In this document: piece after piece, positions 9,234 through 18,380 of the stretch
Numbering within the stretch: the stretch's first letter is position 1
Layout: the number at the start of each line of letters is the position of its first letter
Source: Marinobacterium litorale DSM 23545
GTDB lineage: Bacteria > Pseudomonadota > Gammaproteobacteria > Pseudomonadales > Balneatricaceae
Assembly: GCF_000428985.1 (NCBI RefSeq)
Contig: NZ_AUAZ01000006.1
Location: forward strand, 1-64,000
Length of the DNA: 64,000 nt
Direction of reading: 5' to 3'
Translations under genes and position numbers: made by a program
Notes under the pieces: model-generated
Databases searched by the model: none
Told to the model about the DNA's origin: nothing
What the model saw: the letters and a program-made list of their open reading frames with translations, nothing else

Positions 9234-10520
9234 TTAGCCGATTTTGGCCTTTACGGGCGAGGGTCGACGGGCGAAACGGGGGATATCACCTCGCAACCCC
9301 ATCGCCATCATCATCAGGTGCTGCTTCACCGGTGACAGACGATCCATAAACCCCATGCCCGCTGATCGCAGCAGCTTCACCGGTGCCGGCCAGTCATCGA
9401 AGAGACGCCTAAAGGTTTCCATGGCAGCCGCTGTCTGAAGATTATCCGAGCGCCGCATCCGCTGAAAACGACTTAAGACCGACTCATCCCCCGGTGCCTC
9501 GCCCCGCTTGACCGCATCAATGATAACCTCGGCCAGCGCTGCAGCATCCAGCAGCCCCAGGTTGACCCCCTGCCCAGCCAACGGATGAATGGTGTGCGCA
9601 GCATCCCCCACCAGCGCCAGGCCAGGCTTGACATACTGCTGAGCATGGCGCTGACGAAGCGGGTGCATATAGCGCCGATCCGCGGTCAACACCTCGCCCA
9701 ATCGCGCTTCAAAGGCGCGGGTCAACGCCTGACAGAACGCGTCATCGCCCAGGGACATCAGCTCCCGCGCATGCCCCGGAGAGGTGGACCAGACAATAGA
9801 CAGGGTATGGCCGCCTGGTTCAGAAAGAGGCAGCAACGCCAGTGGGCCGTCTTCGGTAAAACGCTGCCAGCAGGTGTCCTGATGAGGATGCTCCGTGGTG
9901 ATGGTGGTCACAATCGCATGGTGACCATAATCCCATTCCGTTGTCCCCATGCCGGTCAAAGCGCGGATACGTGAATGAGCACCATCCGCGCCCACCAGCA
10001 AAGCGGTGGTCAACTCGCGTCCATCGCTGAGTTTAAGCGTATGGTGCCCTACACTATCCGCGGCACTGACGGTTTCAATGTGAATCCCCGGCTCGAAAAT
10101 GATGTTGCCATGCCCCGCCATCACCTGATAAAGCGCGGCCAGTGTCACCCGGTTCTCAACAATATGGCCCAGGCAGGGCTCATGCAGCTCGACCGCACTG
10201 AAATGGATCGAGCCACGTCCCTGCCCATCCCAAACCTCCATATCGGTATAGGGCGAAACGCGCGCCTCAACCATCCGGGGCCAGGCGTCAAGGTAAGTCA
10301 GAAACTGCTGCGAGGCACAGGTCAACGCGCTGACCCGCGAATCAAACCCTAGCCTGCTCAACTCCGGCAAGCGCTCAATCAGCTCCAAGGGCTGATCGGT
10401 ACGCGACTCAAGTATACGAATCCGCAGACCCGATGATGCCAACGCGCAGCCCAGGGCGACACCGACCATGCCGCCACCCACAATGATGACATCCTGCCCA
10501 CTTACCGACTGCTGATCCAT
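9234..10520 (-). CDS. ubiI: 2-polyprenylphenol 5-hydroxylase UbiI (VisC)
   Basis: A 428-residue FAD-dependent monooxygenase of the UbiH/UbiF/UbiI family that carries out the C5 hydroxylation in ubiquinone synthesis. The FAD-binding GGGMVG lies at residues 15-20, the DG motif is in GADGAHSRIR and the second FAD motif is in LVGDAAHTIHPLAGQG. DMEVWDGQGRG and CLGHIVENRV match VisC/UbiI better than UbiH. GGAG precedes the ATG at a good distance. It follows ubiH by 26 bases, and the order pepP-ubiH-ubiI-gcvT is that of E. coli. Confidence 0.94.
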   Translation of the reverse strand: MDQQSVSGQDVIIVGGGMVGVALGCALASSGLRIRILESRTDQPLELIERLPELSRLGFDSRVSALTCASQQFLTYLDAWPRMVEARVSPYTDMEVWDGQGRGSIHFSAVELHEPCLGHIVENRVTLAALYQVMAGHGNIIFEPGIHIETVSAADSVGHHTLKLSDGRELTTALLVGADGAHSRIRALTGMGTTEWDYGHHAIVTTITTEHPHQDTCWQRFTEDGPLALLPLSEPGGHTLSIVWSTSPGHARELMSLGDDAFCQALTRAFEARLGEVLTADRRYMHPLRQRHAQQYVKPGLALVGDAAHTIHPLAGQGVNLGLLDAAALAEVIIDAVKRGEAPGDESVLSRFQRMRRSDNLQTAAAMETFRRLFDDWPAPVKLLRSAGMGFMDRLSPVKQHLMMMAMGLRGDIPRFARRPSPVKAKIG

Positions 10521-10546
10521 GGAACCGCTCTCCTGCCTTACCTACT

Positions 10547-11803
10547 TCAATCCGATACCCGCAATCGCGGTGCCGGTTCACTTAACCCCATCGCGGCCCG
10601 GGTCAGGAGTGTTTTCGCCAGCGGGCAGCACTCCAGCGCATTGAGCCCGACATCCCGCAACAGCGCGAGGCCCGGCCGCTCATGGGTGAACAGTTTCATG
10701 GTCAGATCACTGAACTGAATGGTTCTGAATTGATCGCCCCGGCGCGCCGCCTCAAACGCCTGCAGGGCGTGCAGATCACCCAAGGGAAGGCCCTGATGAC
10801 GACGTTCGATTATCAAATCGGCCAGCGCGGTAACACCACGAAATGCCAGATTGAACCCCTGCCCGGCGATAGGGTGCAGTGCATGGGCGGCATTACCCAG
10901 CACCACTAGTCCGGCGCGCACCTGCTCTTGAGCAAGCACGAGTTTTAAGGGGTAGTGGAAACGCTCGCCGACCCGGATAAAACGTCCGGCTCGGTATCCA
11001 AACCGTTGCTGGAGGCGGTCGAGGAACGCCTGATCACTCAACGCCAGCACCTCTTCGACCTGATCCTCCGGCAATGTCCACACCAGCCCACAGCGCGCCT
11101 GGCCATCCAGGTCTTCGCCGGGCAGTAAAGCAATAGGCCCGGTATCGGTAAACCGTTCGTAGGCCACCCCTGCGTGGGGGCGATCCAGGCTGACGTTGGC
11201 CACCAGGGCATGTTGATCATAGCTGCTCTGACTGTAGCCGATTCCCAATCGCTCACGCAGGGCCGACCGGCCGCCATCAGCGAGAACAACCAGCCCCGCT
11301 CTGACCTGGCGTTCACGCCCCTCCTCATTCAGGACCGCCGTACACCCATCGGAACGGTTATCCAGATCCACAACTTCAGCCGGGGCGATAAATTCAACCC
11401 AGGGCGCCCCATCACGGCCAAGCCGGCTGAGCAAAACCTGACCCAGCCAGTGATTCTCCACCACATAGCCCAGCGCCGGAACCTGTTCTCGCTGAGCATT
11501 GAGCCGGGTCGCGCCAAAATGCCCCCGATCCGATACATGGATATGGTCTATCGGCGTGAGATGCTCCGCCAGCGTATCCCAAAGTCCCATTCGCTCAAAC
11601 GCCGCTCGAACGCCATACGCCAACGCCGTGGAGCGCGTATCGTAGCTGGGCTGAAAAACAGGCTCACCCGGCCCGGGCGGCGCCTCGGTTTCCACGACGG
11701 CGACCTTCAGATTCAGGGTTTGCGCCACCGGCAGCAGTGCGCAGGCCAAGCTTGCGCCCACCATGCCGCCGCCGACGATCAACAGATCATAGTCAGTTGT
11801 CAT
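10547..11803 (-). CDS. ubiH: 2-octaprenyl-6-methoxyphenol hydroxylase UbiH
   Basis: A 418-residue flavin monooxygenase of ubiquinone biosynthesis (C1 hydroxylation). It has GGGMVG near residues 11-16, VVLADGGRSALRERLG as the DG motif and LVVLGNAAHALHPIAGQGFNL as the C-terminal FAD motif. DTRSTALAYG and LGYVVENHWLG are UbiH-like. The start ATG is two bases beyond the pepP stop codon, so translation is probably coupled. It forms one operon with pepP upstream and ubiI downstream. Confidence 0.95.
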   Translation of the reverse strand: MTTDYDLLIVGGGMVGASLACALLPVAQTLNLKVAVVETEAPPGPGEPVFQPSYDTRSTALAYGVRAAFERMGLWDTLAEHLTPIDHIHVSDRGHFGATRLNAQREQVPALGYVVENHWLGQVLLSRLGRDGAPWVEFIAPAEVVDLDNRSDGCTAVLNEEGRERQVRAGLVVLADGGRSALRERLGIGYSQSSYDQHALVANVSLDRPHAGVAYERFTDTGPIALLPGEDLDGQARCGLVWTLPEDQVEEVLALSDQAFLDRLQQRFGYRAGRFIRVGERFHYPLKLVLAQEQVRAGLVVLGNAAHALHPIAGQGFNLAFRGVTALADLIIERRHQGLPLGDLHALQAFEAARRGDQFRTIQFSDLTMKLFTHERPGLALLRDVGLNALECCPLAKTLLTRAAMGLSEPAPRLRVSD

Positions 11804-11805
11804 CT

Positions 11806-13122
11806 TCAGTTCCGGTTCATCAGCGCCTCGATCGCCTCGGCAGACTTTGGCACATCGGCGGTTAAAACCTCGCAGCCCTGCTCCGTGACGACCACATCAT
11901 CCTCGATCCGGATACCGATACCACGCCAGCGGGGTTCAACCGATTCGTTGTGCGGAGAGACATAGATACCCGGCTCGACCGTCATGACCATCCCGGGTTC
12001 CAGCGGCCTCCAGTTGCCAGCCACTTTGTAGTTACCCACATCATGCACATCCATACCCAGCCAATGCCCGATACGATGCATATAGAAGGTACGGTAAGCC
12101 CCCTCTTCGATCAGTTTTTCCGGTTCACCCTCGAGCAACCCCAGCTCGACCAGGCCTTCGGTCAGCAGACGCACCGACAGGTCATGAACCTCGTTCCAGG
12201 GCAAGCCGGGTCGGATAAGTGCGATACAGGCTTCGTTGGTTTTAAGTACCAGCTCATAGAGAGCCCGCTGCTCCGGGCTGAAGCGGCCATTGACCGGAAA
12301 GGTGCGTGTGATATCACTGGCATAGCAGTCCAGCTCACACCCCGCATCGATCAGCACCAGCGAGCCATCATCAATCGGCGCATTATTTTCGATATAGTGC
12401 AGTATGCAGCCATTCGCGCCGCCGCCGACGATGGGGCTGTAAGCCTGGTGGCGAGCACCCTCACCCATGCAATGGCTCAGGATCTTGGCCTCAAGCTCAT
12501 ATTCATGAACACCGGGGTGTGCGTACAGCATCGCTTCCACATGCGCTGCCGCAGAGATACGCGCCGCAGCCCGCATCACATCCAGCTCTTCTGACTCTTT
12601 GAACAGGCGCATTTCATGCAACAGGTTATCCAGCAATACCAGTTCTTCCGGAGCCTCTGCTCCCTGACGTGCCTTGGCTCGAACCGCGTTGAGCCAGCCA
12701 CGCACCCGGTTATCCAGCGTTTCGTCACTGCCCAGCGCGTAATAGAGACGGCGGGAACCGTCCAGCAATTGCGGTACCTGTTCGTCAAGCTCGGCAAGTA
12801 CAAACGCCTGATCCGCCCCATAGCGCTCTACGCAGCCTTCGGGACCGGCCCGGTACCCGGTCCAGATCTCCATATCCGGATCCCGTGGCGGACAGAACAA
12901 AACGGTTTCACCCTCAGCACGACCGGGCTTGAGCACCAGCAGCGCATCTGGCTCATCAAAACCGGTCAGGTAATAGAAATCGCTGTTCTGGCGAAACGGA
13001 TACTCGGCATCCCGGTTACGGTTCACCAGTGTCGAGCCGGCTACCAGCGCCACGCTTCCTTCAGGGAGCTGTTCGAGCAGGCGCCGACGTCTTGCGGCAT
13101 AGGTTTGCGGGCTTATTCGCAT
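11806..13122 (-). CDS. pepP: Xaa-Pro aminopeptidase P
   Basis: A 438-residue dimetal aminopeptidase that removes the N-terminal residue before proline. The N-terminal creatinase-like domain is about 1-175 and the pita-bread catalytic domain about 180-438. The metal ligands are visible as the two Asp in LIDAGCELDCYASDITRTF, His in HRIGHWLGMDVHD, Glu in MTVEPGIYV and Glu in GIRIEDDVVVT. Length equals that of E. coli PepP. It sits between ygfB and ubiH, the conserved order. Confidence 0.97.
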   Translation of the reverse strand: MRISPQTYAARRRRLLEQLPEGSVALVAGSTLVNRNRDAEYPFRQNSDFYYLTGFDEPDALLVLKPGRAEGETVLFCPPRDPDMEIWTGYRAGPEGCVERYGADQAFVLAELDEQVPQLLDGSRRLYYALGSDETLDNRVRGWLNAVRAKARQGAEAPEELVLLDNLLHEMRLFKESEELDVMRAAARISAAAHVEAMLYAHPGVHEYELEAKILSHCMGEGARHQAYSPIVGGGANGCILHYIENNAPIDDGSLVLIDAGCELDCYASDITRTFPVNGRFSPEQRALYELVLKTNEACIALIRPGLPWNEVHDLSVRLLTEGLVELGLLEGEPEKLIEEGAYRTFYMHRIGHWLGMDVHDVGNYKVAGNWRPLEPGMVMTVEPGIYVSPHNESVEPRWRGIGIRIEDDVVVTEQGCEVLTADVPKSAEAIEALMNRN

Positions 13123-13147
13123 GGCGTCGTTCTCTCCAAAAAGGACT

Positions 13148-13741
13148 TCAATGCAGTGTGGGGGGCTTTGCCTCGGCGTCCGATTCGGGAACCCGGTTAC
13201 ACTCGTTGAACATCAGCATCGCAGCCATCCTGACATACTCCTGCACCTCCATCAGATCAGCCTCATCCTCTTCCGATTCGGCGTCAGTGTCAGCGGCGAT
13301 CTGAGCGATCTGAGCCAGGTCCTGCAACCCTTCGCTGGCTTCCTGGGACAGCTTGGTGTTCGCTTTTGTATGCAGGCCGAAACCACTGAGGAACCCACTG
13401 CACCAGCTACCCAGTGCCTCGGCACGCTGCGCCAGCATCTGGTCATCGTCCGGCAACAGCAGAGCGAATCCAAAATCATCGGATTCATACTGTGCGAGGG
13501 TACGCTGATAGAGCTCAATCAGCCCCAGTTTAGTGGTTTCACTGCGCAGTGCACTGACATCCATCAGTTCCTGGAAAACCTTGAGCAGGGTATCGGCATC
13601 AAACCGGGCACCCGCGGCAAGCTGCCCGGCAAGCAGGCCGTGCAGCTCAGCCGGAGATACGGCCAGCACGCCCTCCTCGATCAGCAAGTTGGCCACCAGA
13701 TCGAAGTCAGGCAGTGCTACAGGGGATTCATCATTGCTCAT
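13148..13741 (-). CDS. ygfB: UPF0149 (YgfB/YecA) family protein
   Basis: A 197-residue acidic, all-helical protein of the UPF0149 family. The landmark SPAELHGLLAGQLAAG near residues 34-49, SWCSGFLSGFGL and the acidic tail ESEEDEADLMEVQEYVRMAAML are typical. Pseudomonas YgfB has been linked to regulation of the AmpDh3 amidase and beta-lactam tolerance; that role is not established for other genera. It is the first gene of the cluster leading to pepP-ubiH-ubiI. No strong ribosome-binding site was seen at the chosen ATG. Confidence 0.9.
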   Translation of the reverse strand: MSNDESPVALPDFDLVANLLIEEGVLAVSPAELHGLLAGQLAAGARFDADTLLKVFQELMDVSALRSETTKLGLIELYQRTLAQYESDDFGFALLLPDDDQMLAQRAEALGSWCSGFLSGFGLHTKANTKLSQEASEGLQDLAQIAQIAADTDAESEEDEADLMEVQEYVRMAAMLMFNECNRVPESDAEAKPPTLH

Positions 13742-13819
13742 AGTCGGGAATATTGTCTGATCAGGTGAGGGGAAGACAGCTATGCTAGCACCTCAACCTG
13801 GCGAGAACGAGGGGGGAGC

Positions 13820-16735
13820 TCAGAACTGGCAGCACACTTGGTTGCGCCCGCCCTCTTTAGCTTTGTAGAGCGCATTGTCGGCCCGCATGCTCAGGCTCTT
13901 TTGGCGATCGCCCGGTTGCCACAGCGCCACACCGATACTCGTTGTGCATCCGCCAACCTCGCTGAACCGGTGTTCACCAATCACCCGGCACAAGCGTTCA
14001 CCCAGGGCACGAGCTCGCTGTGCATCGGCGCCAGGTGCAATCACCATAAACTCTTCGCCGCCCCAGCGGGCGATAATATCCTCCCGGTCACAGGCCGTCT
14101 TCAGCAGCCCGGCGAACTCGGTCAGCAGGGCATCGCCAGCGGCGTGACCAAAACGATCATTAACCGCCTTGAAATGATCGATATCCAGCAACAATACCGC
14201 GAATCCTTCGCCATGCTGTTCCGCTTTCTCGATTTCACGCTCAAACATCTGCTCGATATAGAGCCGGTTTTTGAGCCGGGTCAGCCGGTCGGTGACGGAC
14301 AACTCCTCCAGCATCCGGTTCTTAACCTGCAACTCTTCATGCGTATCCTGGAGACGTTGATTGCTTTCGCTGATCTGGTTATTGAGCCGCGCCAGCTTCC
14401 GGTTCCATAACAGGATGACCCCCAACACGAACGCCGCCGCCAGGGTCACCTGTGTGATCACGGCGTAATCTGTCTTGTCACGAACGGTGGCCAGCTGCAG
14501 CCAACGGTTATATATGGCTTCACGCTGACTGTCAGTCACCGAAACCAACGCCTTGTTCATCACCTGGCTCAGAATCCCGTCATCGCTGCGCATGGCGATA
14601 CGGACCGGATAACCGCCCTGAACCTGGCCCGATATTTTAAGATCCCCATACACCCGCTGGCTCATGGCGCGCCCCAGCACCGGCAAACTTTCCACCACAC
14701 CGTAGATTTCACCCTCATGCAGCGCTTCCAGCGCGTCCGGGAGGGTATCGTAGCTGCGCAAATTCAAACCAGGACGGCGGTCTGACAGTAATGCCTGAAC
14801 ACCGGAACCGTTAACGACGCCGAGCACTTCCTTACCGATTTGAGACAGATCACTGACAAATACCTGATCCAGCCCTGTGGCGATCACTAACGGGGTCGTA
14901 AACAATGTCTGGGTATAGGTCAGACCGGGGCGTCCCGCGATCATCGGCGCTTCACTGACCAGGTCACAGCGACCGGCATCAAGCGCCTCCAGTGCCGACT
15001 GGAACCCGGCCACCGGTACGACTCTGAAACTGAGTCCGGAATTATTGGCAATCACTTCCAGCATTTCGCTTAGTGCGCCAATCTGCTGGCCGTTTTCATC
15101 GATCTGCTCAAACGGCAGATGTTCCTGTTGCACGCAGATACCCAGAGCCGCCCGTGACTCAAGCCAGCCAAGCTCTTGCCCGGTCAAGTGGACATAACTG
15201 GCCGGGCTCTTTGCGCGTCCAACCCACTCTTGCTGAAGCTCGCGCTTTTCCTGCTCACTGAGACTGTCCATCGCTTTTTGCAGAATATCGCGGAGCACCC
15301 CATGATCCCGGGGTACGGCGATATGCAACGACAGCGGATCGCCACCCTCGATACGCAACGCGCTTTGGGTTTTCAGGTTGGGTATACCGTATTTCTGGCG
15401 CAGGTGGTCAGCCACTGTCATCAACTCGATGGTGGCATCAGCCTCTCCGGTACTGACCATCATCAGCGCTTCCAGGCTGTCGTCGGTGGCAATGAGCTCG
15501 ATCTCGGGCACCCGGCTAAGCTGATCGTACATATAGAAACCGTCAGGTAACGCGATCCGCTTGTGTTTGAGATCATCGAAGGTACGAATATCGGGGCTAT
15601 CCTGCTGCTGATACAGCGCCTGGGCGAGCCGGATATAGGGCCGGGTAAACTGCATATAGGTTTCGCGTTCAGGGCTACGCACGATATTCATCATCACATC
15701 GAGCTCGCCCCGGCGCATCATATGCAGGTACTCATCCCAGCTTTTTCCGCTGACAAACTCTACTTTCAGACCCACCCGGTCGGCTAACAGCTTGATCAGC
15801 TCAACCGAATGCCCCCTGGGCTGACCATTCTCGAAAAAATTATAGGGCTCGAACTTGGCTTCGTTGTGCGCGGTGATAACCGGATGGCGTTTGACATACT
15901 CGCGCTCCTCAGGCGATAGAGGGACAGTCCTCGCGTCACGAATAAAGCCCAGGGACGCTCCCCCGACCCAGCGATCAATCAGCTGCTTACGCTCAGTCTC
16001 AGTGATCGCATCCAGCCCTTTCTGCAAGATCGAGCGCACCTCCGGCTGCTCGGGCTGCACACCAAATCGCAGGTCTTCCCGCCCCACACTATCGAGCTGG
16101 AACTCCCCAACCACTTTCAGGTTGGTGTAGGCGTTACGCGTGGCATAGTGATAGCCGGAGGTCAGGTTCTGAATCGCGGCATCGACTTCGCCATAGGCCA
16201 GAGCCCGAATCAGGGTTTCATAATCGTCGTATTCGCTCACCTCGATATCACTGTGAGAGCGCAGCTCCGGCAGATAAAAAATATTCTGCAACACGCCGAC
16301 CTTACGGCCGGACAGGTCAGCAAGCCCCTCATACCCGCCAAATTCCTTGCGGGTAAAGACCACCGTCGGAATCTCGAAGTATGGGGTGGTATAAAGGGTG
16401 AATGCGGTTCGTTCAGGCTTGAAGGAGATATCGGAGATCGCATCGATCTGCCGCTCGCGCAGCCGACGCAGGTTGTTGGACCATTCACCGCTTTGCAGCT
16501 GGATCTTAAGCCCGGTTTTCTGCTCCAGCAGCGCAACCAGATCAGGGACAAACCCTTTGAGCTCGCCCTCCTCGACAAACGAAAAGGGCACAAAATCATA
16601 CATCGCGGCCATGGTCACCGGCTGCCCGCTTTCGACCCGCGCACGCTCGGCGTCACTGAGCACCAGATCCGCAGCAGCGAACCGGGCCAGAAACAGACAA
16701 AACAGTGACAAACAGACTAGAATGCGAGTCAACAC
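13820..16735 (-). CDS. Diguanylate cyclase with three periplasmic SBP_bac_3 domains
   Basis: A membrane sensor of about 971 residues that should make cyclic di-GMP. A signal-like segment (VCLSLFCLFLARFAAA) is followed by three tandem HisJ/GlnH-type solute-binding domains, about 30-260, 280-500 and 525-750. A single membrane helix lies at about 759-778, then a short coiled coil (ISESNQRLQDTHEELQVKNRML) and a GGDEF domain with LLDIDHFKAVNDRFGH and active-site GGEEF at 892-896. The usual inhibitory RxxD is not in register: Asp, not Arg, stands nine residues before GGEEF. The GTG at 16735 puts the signal peptide at the N-terminus; a TTG at 16762 is in frame. Ligands are probably amino acids or similar small solutes. 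Confidence 0.9.
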   Translation of the reverse strand: MLTRILVCLSLFCLFLARFAAADLVLSDAERARVESGQPVTMAAMYDFVPFSFVEEGELKGFVPDLVALLEQKTGLKIQLQSGEWSNNLRRLRERQIDAISDISFKPERTAFTLYTTPYFEIPTVVFTRKEFGGYEGLADLSGRKVGVLQNIFYLPELRSHSDIEVSEYDDYETLIRALAYGEVDAAIQNLTSGYHYATRNAYTNLKVVGEFQLDSVGREDLRFGVQPEQPEVRSILQKGLDAITETERKQLIDRWVGGASLGFIRDARTVPLSPEEREYVKRHPVITAHNEAKFEPYNFFENGQPRGHSVELIKLLADRVGLKVEFVSGKSWDEYLHMMRRGELDVMMNIVRSPERETYMQFTRPYIRLAQALYQQQDSPDIRTFDDLKHKRIALPDGFYMYDQLSRVPEIELIATDDSLEALMMVSTGEADATIELMTVADHLRQKYGIPNLKTQSALRIEGGDPLSLHIAVPRDHGVLRDILQKAMDSLSEQEKRELQQEWVGRAKSPASYVHLTGQELGWLESRAALGICVQQEHLPFEQIDENGQQIGALSEMLEVIANNSGLSFRVVPVAGFQSALEALDAGRCDLVSEAPMIAGRPGLTYTQTLFTTPLVIATGLDQVFVSDLSQIGKEVLGVVNGSGVQALLSDRRPGLNLRSYDTLPDALEALHEGEIYGVVESLPVLGRAMSQRVYGDLKISGQVQGGYPVRIAMRSDDGILSQVMNKALVSVTDSQREAIYNRWLQLATVRDKTDYAVITQVTLAAAFVLGVILLWNRKLARLNNQISESNQRLQDTHEELQVKNRMLEELSVTDRLTRLKNRLYIEQMFEREIEKAEQHGEGFAVLLLDIDHFKAVNDRFGHAAGDALLTEFAGLLKTACDREDIIARWGGEEFMVIAPGADAQRARALGERLCRVIGEHRFSEVGGCTTSIGVALWQPGDRQKSLSMRADNALYKAKEGGRNQVCCQF

Positions 16736-16828
16736 AACGTCCCTGTATAACCGACTGGTCAAAATCTAAACATGCCACCTTGCATAGCCAAGCGCAAGGG
16801 GTTCAGCGGCAACCCACGGAGGACTCAA

Positions 16829-16857
16829 TTGACCCCGACAGTTGCCCTGTTTATAGT
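16829..16857 (+). promoter_or_regulatory. Sigma-70 promoter for the zapB-like/zapA genes
   Basis: TTGACC (16829-16834), a 17-base spacer and TATAGT (16852-16857) form a good sigma-70 promoter. Transcription would start near 16864, leaving a leader of about 37 bases before the ATG at 16901. Confidence 0.65.
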
Positions 16858-16900
16858 CGCGCTGAACGGGCTGCGACTGCCGGACATTAAGGGCCACACG

Positions 16901-17110
16901 ATGTCAGAACACTACTTCAATGCACTGGAACAGAAAATCGATCGGCTGCTAGCCCGACTTCAGGCCCTGGAAGCGGAAAACACGCATTTACGCGAACAGG
17001 ACGCCCGACTCCGTGAGGAGCGTGCGCAACTCTTGCAACTGCACGATCAGACCCGGGACCGTGTCGAAAGCATGATCTCCCGCCTGAAAGCACTGGAGCA
17101 ACAGTCATGA
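16901..17110 (+). CDS. Small coiled-coil protein, TIGR02449/ZapB-like
   Basis: A 69-residue protein that is almost wholly coiled coil: ALEQKIDRLLARLQALEAEN and the rest keep a leucine heptad to the end. Proteins of this size encoded directly before zapA form the TIGR02449 family and are taken to be Z-ring associated, like ZapB; that function is inferred from position and shape. The ATG at 16901 has AAGGG seven bases upstream. The stop overlaps the zapA start in ATGA, so the two are translationally coupled. Confidence 0.85.
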   Translation: MSEHYFNALEQKIDRLLARLQALEAENTHLREQDARLREERAQLLQLHDQTRDRVESMISRLKALEQQS

Positions 17111-17442
17111 GTCAGGAAGCACGGACCGTTACCGTGAAGCTGCTCGACAAGGAATACACCATCAGCTGCCCGGACGGCGCAGAAGCGGAGCTATTGGCGT
17201 CTGCCGATTACCTCGACAGCAAAATGCGCGAAATCAAAACCTCCGGCAAAATCGTCGGCCTGGAGCGCATCGCGGTGATGGCAGCGTTGAACATGTCGCA
17301 CGAGTTAATCAAAAACCGTGAGGAAAGCCGCCACAACGTCGAGATGCAGCTGCGTCGACTGGGTAACAAGATCGACCGCTCCCTGCATCAGATCGATGAG
17401 CGTGAAGTTCAGCAGCCGGATGACGATGACGCAAGCCGCTGA
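17107..17442 (+). CDS. zapA: Cell division protein ZapA
   Basis: A 111-residue FtsZ-ring stabiliser. The N-terminal globular part contains VTVKLLDKEYTISCPDGAE and YLDSKMREIKTSGKIVGLER, followed by IAVMAALNMSHELI and a C-terminal coiled coil. It binds FtsZ filaments and promotes bundling at midcell. It overlaps the coiled-coil gene by four bases and is followed by 6S RNA and fau, a widespread gammaproteobacterial order. Confidence 0.95.
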   Translation: MSQEARTVTVKLLDKEYTISCPDGAEAELLASADYLDSKMREIKTSGKIVGLERIAVMAALNMSHELIKNREESRHNVEMQLRRLGNKIDRSLHQIDEREVQQPDDDDASR

Positions 17443-17532
17443 TCACACCCTGAAAAACTCTCATAGTCGATCTAACCCTATTTATTTCAGCGACTTACAG
17501 CCCCGTAGCAAATCCCTGAAAAATTACAAGAC

Positions 17533-17560
17533 CTGACATTTAATACAGCCGGCGTATAAT
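17533..17560 (+). promoter_or_regulatory. Sigma-70 promoter of 6S RNA
   Basis: CTGACA (17533-17538), a 16-base spacer and a consensus TATAAT (17555-17560) lie just before the conserved 6S RNA sequence. The expected start is near 17567. Confidence 0.75.
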
Positions 17561-17566
17561 GGAAAT

Positions 17567-17747
17567 CAACTTCCTGGGGTGTTCGATTGTCGGTTAAGTC
17601 CCTCGAGCCGATAAGCAATACCCAGGGGATGGAATGCGGATATTGTGTGCAAGTCCGGTCTGCCGGAAAGCCTAATATATCCACTGACGTCCCCACTCTG
17701 AACCTTTGGGTTCAGGGCCACAACCGATGCCGGCACCCTGGGAGGCC
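17567..17747 (+). ncRNA. ssrS: 6S RNA
   Basis: About 180 nt between zapA and fau, the classical place for 6S RNA. The ends pair in a terminal stem: CTTCCTGGGGTG (17570-17581) with CACCCTGGGAGG (17734-17745). Conserved blocks are AGTCCCTCGAGCCGATA on the 5' side, CAAGTCCGGTCTGCCGG in the middle and the hairpin CTGAACCTTTGGGTTCAG near the 3' end. 6S RNA mimics an open promoter and sequesters sigma-70 RNA polymerase in stationary phase. Its 3' end contains GGGAGG, the ribosome-binding site of fau, so processing is expected to separate the two. The exact ends are estimates. Confidence 0.92.
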
Positions 17748-17753
17748 CTTTTC

Positions 17754-18380
17754 ATGAATACATTTCCCTCTATCGATTCCGAGCGCCGTTCGCTTCGCCA
17801 GACAATGCGACGCAGACGTCGATCATTGACGCCTCGACAGCAGAAAGCCGCAGCTCTGCGCCTGAAAAAGAGTGTGGGTCATCAACTCTGGTTTCGGCGA
17901 GCTCAACATATTGCACTCTACCTGCCCAACGACGGAGAGATCGACCCAAGACCGTTGATAGAGTTGTGCTGGAAGCTCGGCAAGCAGGTTTATCTGCCGG
18001 TGCTGCATCCGATCCGGCACAACCGCCTCTGGTTTGTACCCTATTCACCGACCACCAAAATGGTTAAGAACCGGTTCGGCATTGAGGAACCGGGCTTACA
18101 GGGTGTGCCGAGACGCCCCGCCTGGGCGCTGGATCTGGTTATGCTGCCACTGGTCGCGTTTGATCCGCAGGGAAATAGAATGGGGATGGGCGGTGGTTTC
18201 TACGACCGCACGTTCAGCTACAAACACACTGAGAAAGGGATACACGGTGCCAAGCTGATTGGTCTGGCACATGAATGTCAGCGGGTCGAGGCACTCCCGG
18301 TTCAGCCCTGGGATGTCCCCCTGTTCGGGATTGTGACCGACAACACGCAGTATCTACAAGCCGCCGGGTTTAACTGTTAA
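17754..18380 (+). CDS. fau: 5-formyltetrahydrofolate cyclo-ligase family protein
   Basis: A 208-residue enzyme that converts 5-formyl-THF to methenyl-THF with ATP. It has an arginine-rich N-terminal helix (SLRQTMRRRRRSL), the folate/ATP motif MGMGGGFYDRTF and a C-terminal DVPLFGIVTD. E. coli YgfA, encoded after 6S RNA in the same way, is a member. The ATG at 17754 has GGGAGG eight bases upstream; an upstream GTG would add 16 residues encoded within 6S RNA. The 3' end overlaps a predicted small gene on the other strand by 11 bases. Confidence 0.93.
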   Translation: MNTFPSIDSERRSLRQTMRRRRRSLTPRQQKAAALRLKKSVGHQLWFRRAQHIALYLPNDGEIDPRPLIELCWKLGKQVYLPVLHPIRHNRLWFVPYSPTTKMVKNRFGIEEPGLQGVPRRPAWALDLVMLPLVAFDPQGNRMGMGGGFYDRTFSYKHTEKGIHGAKLIGLAHECQRVEALPVQPWDVPLFGIVTDNTQYLQAAGFNC

